Shown here in pieces: positions 1 through 6,915 of a stretch of 64,000 nucleotides of DNA. The translations under genes were made by a program, and so were the position numbers. Under the pieces are notes generated by a model, which saw only the letters and a program-made list of their open reading frames with translations, did no database searches and had not been told where the DNA came from. Source of the DNA: Bordetella parapertussis (GTDB taxonomy: Bacteria; Pseudomonadota; Gammaproteobacteria; Burkholderiales; Burkholderiaceae_B). Where the stretch lies: NCBI GenBank assembly GCA_945862495.1, contig CAMAYM010000001.1, forward strand, positions 23,959-87,958, in the 5' to 3' direction. Position 1 is the stretch's first letter, and each line of letters begins with the position of its first letter.

Positions 1-714
1 ATTACGACCGGCGCCCAGGATCGACCACTGATACTGATCACCAAATAATCGGTCCGCAGTGCGGCGCATATGCATCAGATCTTCTGGGTGAGGACCAATG
101 CCGCCCAAAATTCCAAATACCGATTGAATGAAAATAGGTCCTTTCACCAGACCCTTTTCGGCGAAATGCGACAAGTTATACAGATGACTGATGTCGTAGC
201 ACTCAAATTCGAAACGTGTACCGTTTTCTGAGCCGCGTCGCAAAATCGTTTCGATATCTTTGTACGTATTTTTAAACACGAGATCACGGCTATTTTCTAG
301 ATGCTGCCGCTCCCACTCGTGCTTAAACTCTTTAAAACGATCCAGCATGGGAAACAAACCGAAATTCATCGAACCCATGTTGAGAGAAGCCACCTCAGGC
401 TGAAAAGTCATCGCCGGCCGCATACGCTCTTCGACCGTCATATGAGGACTGCCACCCGTTGTGATGTTAATCACTGCGTTCGTTGCCGCTTTAATTTCTT
501 TTAGGAACGGCCGAAAAAACTCAGGATCTTGGGTGGGCTTTCCCTCCTTGGGATCGCGCGCATGCAAATGCAAAATGGCGGCGCCTGCCCGGGCAGCGTC
601 AATTGCAGACTTTGCAATTTCATCGGCCGTCACTGGCAAATGAGGCGACATGCTCGGGGTGTGAATCGCACCTGTTGCTGCACAAGTGATAATGACTTTT
701 CGGGCGCTGGCCAT
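1..714 (-). CDS. beta-keto acid cleavage enzyme (BKACE family), 3' end cut by window
   Basis: Reading the minus strand from the ATG at 714 gives 238 codons open to the window edge, so roughly the last quarter of a protein that is usually about 300 residues is missing. The sequence matches the BKACE family (type member: 3-keto-5-aminohexanoate cleavage enzyme, Kce). These enzymes use a metal ion to condense a beta-keto acid with acetyl-CoA, releasing acetoacetate and a new acyl-CoA. The metal-binding HxH is seen as H49 and H51 in LHLHARD, followed by a glycine-rich segment (GILGGIGPHPEDL) near residue 215. The gene lies 61 bases downstream of a hydroxyacid dehydrogenase on the same strand, which could supply its keto substrate. 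The true substrate cannot be told from sequence; dehydrocarnitine or another 3-keto acid is possible. Confidence 0.85.
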   Translation of the reverse strand, partial: MASARKVIITCAATGAIHTPSMSPHLPVTADEIAKSAIDAARAGAAILHLHARDPKEGKPTQDPEFFRPFLKEIKAATNAVINITTGGSPHMTVEERMRPAMTFQPEVASLNMGSMNFGLFPMLDRFKEFKHEWERQHLENSRDLVFKNTYKDIETILRRGSENGTRFEFECYDISHLYNLSHFAEKGLVKGPIFIQSVFGILGGIGPHPEDLMHMRRTADRLFGDQYQWSILGAGRN

Positions 715-775
715 ACTGTCTCCGGGTCTCTATATTTGATTAAGATCGTTTGATTCAATACATAAAGTTAAACAA

Positions 776-1699
776 TTACTCTGCTGATTTTTTATGTGCG
801 GCCAAGGCCATCAATCGACGATCGCGCCACAAGCGCCGCGCAAGCAATTGGTCCTTTGGTAAGACTGCACGTCTTTGCGCCTCAAGTTTTTCGATCACTG
901 CTTCAGACCATGGCTCGGTCGATGTCTGCTCCTTAGAAATGGACTGATACATATCATTAAAGCGTCGTGCATAGTCCGCTAAACCATCTGGCGCATTGAG
1001 ATCGATAGTTTCAAAAGGTCCCATAAAAGACCAACGCAAACCAAGACCCTCGCGAACCGTCACATCCAAACCTTCGGCATCGACATAACCCTGCTCGACC
1101 AATCTAAAAGCCTCACGCAAGAGCGCGCCCTGCAAACGGTTGAGCACAAACCCCTTCAGTTCACGATGTATCTTGACAGGCTTTTGTCCAACACCTTCCA
1201 TCACGTCCCAAGTTTGTTGAATCACTTTCGCATCCGTCCAAGGCGCGCCGCAGATTTCAACAACGGGAACGAGATATGGCGGATTGACGGGATGTGCAAT
1301 GAGGCAGCGCGCACGTCCGGCGAGCCCTTCTGTAAACGCAGAAGCCGGAATACTAGACGTTGAACTCGCCAAAATCGTCGCGGGAGACGCAAGGGCATCC
1401 ATCCGCGCAAAGATTTCTTTTTTCATCTCCAATCTTTCAGGCAAACTCTCCTGCACATACTCTGCCCCAACCATCACCTCTTCAAGCGTGGCACAGCCGC
1501 TGATGCGAGAAATAAGACCGACAGGGTCATCAATCAAACCCGCTGCCTGCAGGTCAGCCACTTGCTTTTCAATCAATGTTGCGGCACCCCCTACTGCATG
1601 AGGATCACCATCCCACATTTTGACGCGATGACCTCCACGCGCAAACACAATCGCCCACGCCTGCCCAACAAGTCCCGATCCTACTATTGCGATATTCAT
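776..1699 (-). CDS. 3-hydroxyacyl-CoA dehydrogenase family protein, lambda-crystallin / L-gulonate 3-dehydrogenase type
   Basis: A 307-residue NAD-dependent dehydrogenase. The N-terminal Rossmann domain starts with VGSGLVGQAW (residues 6-15). The catalytic region is seen as AHPVNPP near residue 137 and the C-terminal domain begins at KGFVLNRLQ near 180. The all-through resemblance, including the ARRLWRDRRLM tail, is closest to the CRYL1 / L-gulonate 3-dehydrogenase and L-carnitine dehydrogenase branch, which oxidises free 3-hydroxy acids, rather than to FadB-type enzymes acting on CoA thioesters. It is read directly upstream of the BKACE gene, so the likely job is to turn a 3-hydroxy acid into the 3-keto acid that BKACE cleaves. 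The family call is firm; the substrate is inference. Confidence 0.85.
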   Translation of the reverse strand: MNIAIVGSGLVGQAWAIVFARGGHRVKMWDGDPHAVGGAATLIEKQVADLQAAGLIDDPVGLISRISGCATLEEVMVGAEYVQESLPERLEMKKEIFARMDALASPATILASSTSSIPASAFTEGLAGRARCLIAHPVNPPYLVPVVEICGAPWTDAKVIQQTWDVMEGVGQKPVKIHRELKGFVLNRLQGALLREAFRLVEQGYVDAEGLDVTVREGLGLRWSFMGPFETIDLNAPDGLADYARRFNDMYQSISKEQTSTEPWSEAVIEKLEAQRRAVLPKDQLLARRLWRDRRLMALAAHKKSAE

Positions 1700-1761
1700 A
1701 TTCGCCTCAATACTTTTTTCTATTTATTTGATGAAATTTCTGCTTGCTCACAATAATACGG

Positions 1762-2553
1762 TTACGTCAGAATCAGCAAGCGATTATCGTCAAGCGGGTG
1801 TGGCATAACAGTAAAGTCAAGATCAAAGGCGCGCTTGAGTGCAGTCGGCGTCAGGACGTCTTTAGGCGCACCCTGGGCGATGATCTCACCGTCACCGAGC
1901 AATACCAGTCGATGGCAATATTGCGCGGCAATATTGAGATCATGCAACGCAAGCATGATGCCCACATGCTGCGTTTGTCCCAGCTGGGTAAGTGCCTGCA
2001 TCAATTGAAATTGATGCTTTGGGTCCAGACTTGAAAGAGGCTCGTCAAGCAACAGATAGGCCTGACCGTGGTAATGATGCATCGCGAGGCATTGCACCAC
2101 CACGCGTGCGAGTTGCACTCTCTGCTGCTCGCCCCCCGACAGTGCGGTATAGGGGCGATGTTCATACGCAACCAGGTCTGTCTGCAACACGGCATGTTGA
2201 CTCCACGCCTGCACATCATCACTGGCCGCTTGCAAAAAGGGATAGGCACCCATCTGAATGACCTCTCGGACACTCAGCTCAAAACTTAGGCTAGGCTGTT
2301 GCGGCAGTACTGCGCGTTTCGTAGCTTGTTGGTGCGCACTCAATTGCGAAATATTCAATCCATCTAATCGAATCTCACCCGCGGTCAAGCTTTCGTTCAG
2401 CTCACCCGCCATTGCAGCTAATAAGCTGGACTTACCGGCACCATTGGCGCCCAATACGCCAACATGCTCACCTAGCCCAATTGTCATCGTCACGTTTTTT
2501 AAGACGCGACGATGACCTCGGGATAGAGAAAGATGATGTATCTCAAAAGTCAT
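1762..2553 (-). CDS. ABC transporter ATP-binding protein, HmuV / BtuD-like (heme, siderophore or B12 import class)
   Basis: A complete 263-residue ABC ATPase. Walker A is GANGAGKS (35-42), the Q-loop lies in LPQQPS (83-88), the signature is LSGGE (138-142), Walker B ends in D170-E171 and the H-loop histidine is H204. The overall form, with a long insertion before Walker B and a short C-terminal tail, fits HmuV and related ATPases of the FecCD-type importers for heme, iron-siderophore or cobalamin. No permease or binding protein lies next to it: the upstream gene is a glutathione transferase and the downstream gene a dehydrogenase. It could serve the BtuB/BtuF locus 20 kb away, which lacks its own ATPase, but this is only inference. 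Named hmuV in many genomes by similarity; I leave the symbol blank because heme specificity is unproved. Confidence 0.8.
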   Translation of the reverse strand: MTFEIHHLSLSRGHRRVLKNVTMTIGLGEHVGVLGANGAGKSSLLAAMAGELNESLTAGEIRLDGLNISQLSAHQQATKRAVLPQQPSLSFELSVREVIQMGAYPFLQAASDDVQAWSQHAVLQTDLVAYEHRPYTALSGGEQQRVQLARVVVQCLAMHHYHGQAYLLLDEPLSSLDPKHQFQLMQALTQLGQTQHVGIMLALHDLNIAAQYCHRLVLLGDGEIIAQGAPKDVLTPTALKRAFDLDFTVMPHPLDDNRLLILT

Positions 2554-2615
2554 CGGCGCCTAGAACTGCAATTGAAGCGATTGCTTATTTTTTAGACACT
2601 CCCGCTTTTGACCCA

Positions 2616-3212
2616 TCAAGCAGCTGGCGCTGTTTTGGCCATCGGTGGCAAACCCACCACACTCGCATACCAAGCCTCCAGCTTAGGATGACCCGGACGC
2701 CAGGGCTCATTCGCAAAGCGGAAGTCCAAATAACCTAAGGCGCATACCACAGCAATATCGCCAACTGTCTTAAGCGCACCCAAGCTCGCCGCTTCTTTTT
2801 CCAACACATCGACTGCACGTGCGACTTTGCCACGCTGCAAATCGATGTAACCCACGCGTCCTTCATCTTGAGGCAAGGCGATTTCACGACGGCGCGGCTG
2901 GCTTGCATCCAAGATGCCATCGCCAATCGCCTGCAAACGTAACGCTGCCCAACGTGCAGGTCCCGCGGCAGGGAATAAGGCAGGTGCGCTACCGATACTG
3001 TCCAGAAACTCGCAAATCACGGGACTGTCAAATAAGGCCACACCTTCATCATTGATGAGTGTAGGCACCTTACCCAGCGGGTTTGAGTTGGACAATACGG
3101 GGTCTGTCGTGGCAATCGTCCACTTTTCTAGCTGCTGATCGATTCCTCGTGCAATCGCACAAGCCATCACTTTACGAACATAGGGGCTCGCGCCTGAAGC
3201 GGTAATTTTCAT
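2616..3212 (-). CDS. glutathione S-transferase family protein
   Basis: A 198-residue cytosolic glutathione transferase. The N-terminal thioredoxin fold (about 1-80) shows a candidate catalytic serine in SPYVRKV (9-15), the cis-proline motif GKVPTL (47-52) that positions glutathione, and DSPVICEFLD, whose acidic and serine residues normally hold the gamma-glutamyl group. The all-helical C-terminal domain follows from about residue 90. It resembles YfcF/YibF-type bacterial GSTs in length and N-terminal motif. It sits alone between the ABC ATPase gene and a divergent FMN oxidase gene, with 62 bases on the ATPase side, so it may share a transcript with the ATPase. Substrate unknown; detoxification or thiol-dependent catabolism are both possible. 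Confidence 0.85.
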   Translation of the reverse strand: MKITASGASPYVRKVMACAIARGIDQQLEKWTIATTDPVLSNSNPLGKVPTLINDEGVALFDSPVICEFLDSIGSAPALFPAAGPARWAALRLQAIGDGILDASQPRRREIALPQDEGRVGYIDLQRGKVARAVDVLEKEAASLGALKTVGDIAVVCALGYLDFRFANEPWRPGHPKLEAWYASVVGLPPMAKTAPAA

Positions 3213-3380
3213 AAAAGCATCCGATTAATTAGTGTGTGGGCAATTTCACTCTATTTGTACTACAAAAATCACTACGCTCAGCACTGTTGCTATGCAGCAA
3301 AAATTGGCCCCCTTAAAAGGAACCGTATGGTGTAAATTTTGACACAAGAATCAGCGTCCGAATGACCCAAAGGATCACGC

Positions 3381-4529
3381 ATGCCCACACCGATTAATCT
3401 GCACGACTTTAGGGCACTCGCCCAGCGTCGACTTCCAAAAATTGCCTTTGACTTTATCGATGGGGGTGCTGATGACGAACGCGGGATGCTCCGCAATCGT
3501 GAGGCATTTTCAATGCATCAGCTCCTGCCACGCTATTTAGTCGATGTGACGAAACGCGATCAAACGGTTGAACTTTTTGGGCGTCAATACTCAAGTCCGA
3601 TCGGCATCTCGCCTACCGGTATGGCGGGCCTATTTCGCACGGGTGCAGATGGCATGCTGGCAGCTGCGGCAAAAAAAGCAAACGTTCCCTTTCTCTTATC
3701 GAGCGCCAGCAATCTAAAAATTGAAGAGGCTGCCGCAATCGCGCCGGACAATGTCTGGTTTCAGATGTATGCGACGACCGATACGCGCATTAACCGTGAT
3801 TTAGTCAAGCGCGCGCAAGACGCAAATATTGGTGTGCTCGTAATTACCGTCGACGTTCCTGTGAATTCCAATCGAGAGCGCAATCGTCGCAATGGCTTTA
3901 CGCGTCCCTTCAGAATGACGCCTTCCATCATGCTGGACGCGCTCACCAAACCAGGCTGGGTGATAGAGTATTTAAAAGCGGGCGGCATGCCGATGATGAG
4001 CAACTGGCAACCTTATGCAAAACCGGGCGCCACCGCTGATGAAGTTGCAGACATGTATGGCACGTTAACGCCTGCAGCGATGACAAACTGGGAAACTGTT
4101 GCAGCGATCAGGGAGCAATGGCGCGGACCGCTCGTGATCAAAGGCTTACTCCACCCGGATGATGCAACGCAAGCCGTCAAGCTCGGCGCACAAGGCATTA
4201 TTGTCTCGAATCACGGTGCGCGACAACTCGATAATGCGCCCTCACCACTCACGATGTTGCCTGCAATCAAAGCCGCGGTTGGCGATCAGGCGACCTTAAT
4301 GTTGGATAGTGGCGTTCGACGCGGCTCAGATGTCGTGATTGCAAAATGCCTGGGCGCGCAAAGCTGCATTTTTGGACGACCGACGCTTTATGCGGTCGCC
4401 GCACTCGGTCAGGATGGTGCCGATCAAGTCCTCGCCATCATGCGCAAAGAAATTGATGCAATTCTGACGCAAATAGGCTGCGGAGATTTTGGCAAACTGG
4501 ATGGTCGCTATCTACAACCATCACGCTAG
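3381..4529 (+). CDS. FMN-dependent alpha-hydroxy acid oxidase / L-lactate dehydrogenase family
   Basis: A 382-residue TIM-barrel flavoenzyme of the family that includes LldD, glycolate oxidase and mandelate dehydrogenase. These oxidise L-2-hydroxy acids to 2-keto acids using FMN. The N-terminus (DFRALAQRRLPKIAFDFIDGG) is typical, the active-site base and substrate arginine are H278 and R281 in SNHGARQLDN, and the phosphate-binding part DSGVRRGSD follows near residue 312. An AAAGGA ribosome binding site precedes the ATG. The membrane-anchoring loop seen in LldD (near residues 180-215) is present but not clearly hydrophobic. No lctP or lldR lies nearby; the TRAP transporter 2-6 kb further on could bring in its substrate, but they are not one operon. 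Lactate is the default guess. Confidence 0.85.
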   Translation: MPTPINLHDFRALAQRRLPKIAFDFIDGGADDERGMLRNREAFSMHQLLPRYLVDVTKRDQTVELFGRQYSSPIGISPTGMAGLFRTGADGMLAAAAKKANVPFLLSSASNLKIEEAAAIAPDNVWFQMYATTDTRINRDLVKRAQDANIGVLVITVDVPVNSNRERNRRNGFTRPFRMTPSIMLDALTKPGWVIEYLKAGGMPMMSNWQPYAKPGATADEVADMYGTLTPAAMTNWETVAAIREQWRGPLVIKGLLHPDDATQAVKLGAQGIIVSNHGARQLDNAPSPLTMLPAIKAAVGDQATLMLDSGVRRGSDVVIAKCLGAQSCIFGRPTLYAVAALGQDGADQVLAIMRKEIDAILTQIGCGDFGKLDGRYLQPSR

Positions 4530-4550
4530 AAACAAGCTCAGCGAAGCAAG

Positions 4551-4581
4551 GATTTGTTGAGTCTCAAACGCTCAACAAATC
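4551..4581. repeat. perfect 11-bp inverted repeat between convergent genes
   Basis: GATTTGTTGAG (4551-4561) and CTCAACAAATC (4571-4581) are exact reverse complements separated by 9 bases. The repeat begins 22 bases after the FMN oxidase stop and runs over the stop codon of the convergent quinone reductase gene. Neither side has a run of T, so it is not a standard terminator; an mRNA 3'-end hairpin serving both transcripts is the simplest reading. Confidence 0.7.
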
Positions 4582-5550
4582 AATGACGACATTGCCAAGT
4601 ACTTTGCCTTGCTCAACGGCTTCGTGTGCAGCAACGATATCCGCTAAGGCAAAACGCGCACCGATTGCATGTTTGAGTTTGCCAGAGGCAAGTAACGCAT
4701 TTAAACCTTTGACAGCCACTTCGCGCTCTGTGGGTGTCAGGTCGTAAATCAAGAAAAATTGTAGCGTCAAACTTGTTGTCAAACAAAGACGAAACGGAAT
4801 CTGGGGAGGCTCAACCCGATTAGAGCCAAAACACGCAACGGTGCCATGTGGCGCAAGCGCACCATCACGTACAAGATCCGTCGTCGTCGAAAAATCCATA
4901 TCGATAATGGCATCGGCGCCACGACCGCCCGTCAGCTCTTTGACGCGCTCAGCGACCGCTTCGGTTTTGTAGTTGATCGTCTCTTTGACACCGGCAGCGC
5001 GGGCATGCGCAGCCTTCGCCTCAGAGCTGACCGTGCCAATCACGCGCGCGCCTTTTAGCGTCGCCATTTGCGCAGCATAATGCCCGACGGCCGAAGCTGC
5101 ACCGATCACCAACACTGTTTTTCCAGCGATATCGCCACAGCGCCTGACCGCCTCAAACGCAGTCAACCCAGGAATACCCATGCAGGCAGCACCATCAAAA
5201 TCCACATGATCGGGCAAGGCAACCGCTTGGGCCTGCGGTAAAGCGACATACTGCGCTGCAGTCCCAAAAGGTCTTTGGTACTGCGCATTCCAGAGCCAAA
5301 CGCGCTCACCCAGACGATCGCTAGACACGCCAGGGCCGACCTGGTCAATCACGCCACCCGCATCACTATGCGGGACGATACGTGGATCATTGATGGGTCG
5401 GTTACGACGCGACTTGACGTCAGAGGGATTGACGCCGGATGCGTGGATTTTTACCCTGACTTCTCCGGGGCCCGCTTCGGGCAGAGGCAATTCGCCCACA
5501 AACAGCGTCTGACGTGCCTCGCCGTTTTTTTCATACCATGCTGCTTGCAT
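4564..5550 (-). CDS. NADPH:quinone reductase-like medium-chain dehydrogenase/reductase
   Basis: A 328-residue zinc-free MDR protein of the quinone oxidoreductase (Qor) type. The GroES-like N-terminal half (to about 120) includes ASGVNPSDVKSR, where the zinc cysteine of alcohol dehydrogenases is absent. The nucleotide-binding half starts with VIGAASAVGHYAA near residue 146 and ends in the usual GNVVIDL. Such enzymes reduce quinones or enones with NADPH in the cytosol. GGAAGAGGCA stands immediately before the ATG as a ribosome binding site. The gene faces the FMN oxidase gene and is followed upstream by a small secreted protein gene. Natural substrate unknown. Confidence 0.85.
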   Translation of the reverse strand: MQAAWYEKNGEARQTLFVGELPLPEAGPGEVRVKIHASGVNPSDVKSRRNRPINDPRIVPHSDAGGVIDQVGPGVSSDRLGERVWLWNAQYQRPFGTAAQYVALPQAQAVALPDHVDFDGAACMGIPGLTAFEAVRRCGDIAGKTVLVIGAASAVGHYAAQMATLKGARVIGTVSSEAKAAHARAAGVKETINYKTEAVAERVKELTGGRGADAIIDMDFSTTTDLVRDGALAPHGTVACFGSNRVEPPQIPFRLCLTTSLTLQFFLIYDLTPTEREVAVKGLNALLASGKLKHAIGARFALADIVAAHEAVEQGKVLGNVVIDLLSV

Positions 5551-5579
5551 TGCCTCTTCCTGTTTTTATTTATAAATTC

Positions 5580-5963
5580 TTAATTCACGCACGCCTGTTG
5601 GTATTGAACCAAACGCCCATACTGATCATAAACAGGAATCTGTGCTGTGCGGCAAGGGACCGGTAGCGAATAAAACTGGCCATACGGCGGGACTGCCGGA
5701 GGATACACATTCACAACCTGAGGATAGACTGGAGGCGGTGCCACATAACGGTTGTATTGACTACCCGCAGCAATCACTACGCCCACACCCACTCCGAGCG
5801 CAGCCGCATTCCAAGCATTGAAGTTGTTGGGCTTGTAGCCGTGATTGTGCTTATAACCGTAGTGATTGCCGTAGCGATATTGATTAGGCCCTGCGTGTGC
5901 GGGGGCTAGCACGGATACAGCCAAAGCCGCAGCTGCAATCACCAGTGTGACGGACTTCTTCAT
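5580..5963 (-). CDS. small secreted Tyr/Pro/Asn-rich protein, function unknown
   Basis: A 127-residue protein with a clear Sec signal peptide (MKKSVTLVIAAAALAVSVLAPAHA, likely cut after AHA near residue 24). The mature part has a Tyr/His/Asn-rich stretch (about 26-50), a short Gly/Val hydrophobic segment (GVGVGVVIAAG, about 57-67) that could be a membrane hairpin or glycine zipper, a Pro-rich linker (about 75-95) and a C-terminal block with two cysteines set around YDQYGRLVQYQQ, which could form a disulfide. The start is supported by AAGGAGT seven bases before the ATG. I do not recognise a named family; the C-terminal two-cysteine block resembles tails seen in outer-membrane 17-kDa-antigen-like proteins. 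An envelope role is inferred only from export. Confidence 0.7.
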   Translation of the reverse strand: MKKSVTLVIAAAALAVSVLAPAHAGPNQYRYGNHYGYKHNHGYKPNNFNAWNAAALGVGVGVVIAAGSQYNRYVAPPPVYPQVVNVYPPAVPPYGQFYSLPVPCRTAQIPVYDQYGRLVQYQQACVN

Positions 5964-6118
5964 CTTTGACTCCTTGGAGTGTTCCGATCAGATCAATACG
6001 ATTTCTACAAGGCTTGTAGATGATTGATAGCACTAGTTTACGACCAAAAAAATCGCCCGTGCACATACCAAAAAAATAAATATTTAGGCTGATTATTAGC
6101 TAGGCAGCACTTTGACAA

Positions 6119-6913
6119 CTACTTGAGTTCGTCCGGAGCCCAGCAAGGCCACCTTTTTTCAAGAAACGCAGAGACGCCTTCTTTGGCCAACTCGCCATTC
6201 AACTCTGGCTCAGCGCTTTCGTGCGCAGGGGCCACGTTAAGCTGATTTGCCCCAGCAACCGCCATTTTTTTGATCATGCGTCGCGTCGACTTCACGGCAC
6301 CTGCTTCAGCCGTCATCAAATGACCCAATATTTCGTTGATCCGCGCATCAAGCTCGGAAACATCGCAAATCTCATGCACGAGCCCTAGTCGCCATGCTTC
6401 AGCGGCACTAAATGTCTCGCCAGTGATAAGCCATCTTGCCGCACTGCGCACGCCAATGGCCCGCGTAAGATAAGGCGCAGCAAGATGAGGCGTCATCCCC
6501 AAACACGTTTCTGACTGCGTAAACTCAGCGCCATGACTCGCCACCGCGATATCCGCTGCAGCTACCAACCCAACCCCCACCCCTACGCAATGCCCATTCA
6601 CGCGGGCAATCACAGGGATAGGAGACGCATCGATGACACGCAGCAGCTTTGATAAGGCGAAATCAGGAGCGTCTTGAGAGGGGTCGTCCGCACCCCAGGC
6701 ACTTTGATACCAGTTCAGATCCGTACCTGAACAAAATGCGTCGCAGCGAGAGGCTAAGACCACCGCACATACTTCCGTATTGTGGGCCGCCTCAGTGATG
6801 GCTTGCATCAACTCCCCAGCCATCACCGCATTGATCGCGTTATGTACTGCGGGTCGATTTAACCAAATTACCGTCACGCGAGGGCCGCGAGTTACTTCAA
6901 TTGTTTCAAACAT
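6119..6913 (-). CDS. enoyl-CoA hydratase/isomerase family protein
   Basis: A 264-residue crotonase-fold protein. The two oxyanion-hole segments are visible as CDAFCSGTDLNWY (near 59-71) and NGHCVGVGVGLVAAADI (near 105-121), and the Glu of the second active-site strand lies in QSETCLGMTP (near 132). Members hydrate enoyl-CoAs or isomerise, cleave or dehalogenate CoA thioesters; the exact reaction is not predictable. The start codon lies two bases after the stop of dctM (TAAATATG on the minus strand), so the gene is translationally coupled to the TRAP transporter. This suggests that the imported acid is activated to a CoA ester and metabolised, which is inference. Confidence 0.85.
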   Translation of the reverse strand: MFETIEVTRGPRVTVIWLNRPAVHNAINAVMAGELMQAITEAAHNTEVCAVVLASRCDAFCSGTDLNWYQSAWGADDPSQDAPDFALSKLLRVIDASPIPVIARVNGHCVGVGVGLVAAADIAVASHGAEFTQSETCLGMTPHLAAPYLTRAIGVRSAARWLITGETFSAAEAWRLGLVHEICDVSELDARINEILGHLMTAEAGAVKSTRRMIKKMAVAGANQLNVAPAHESAEPELNGELAKEGVSAFLEKRWPCWAPDELK

Positions 6914-6915
6914 AT

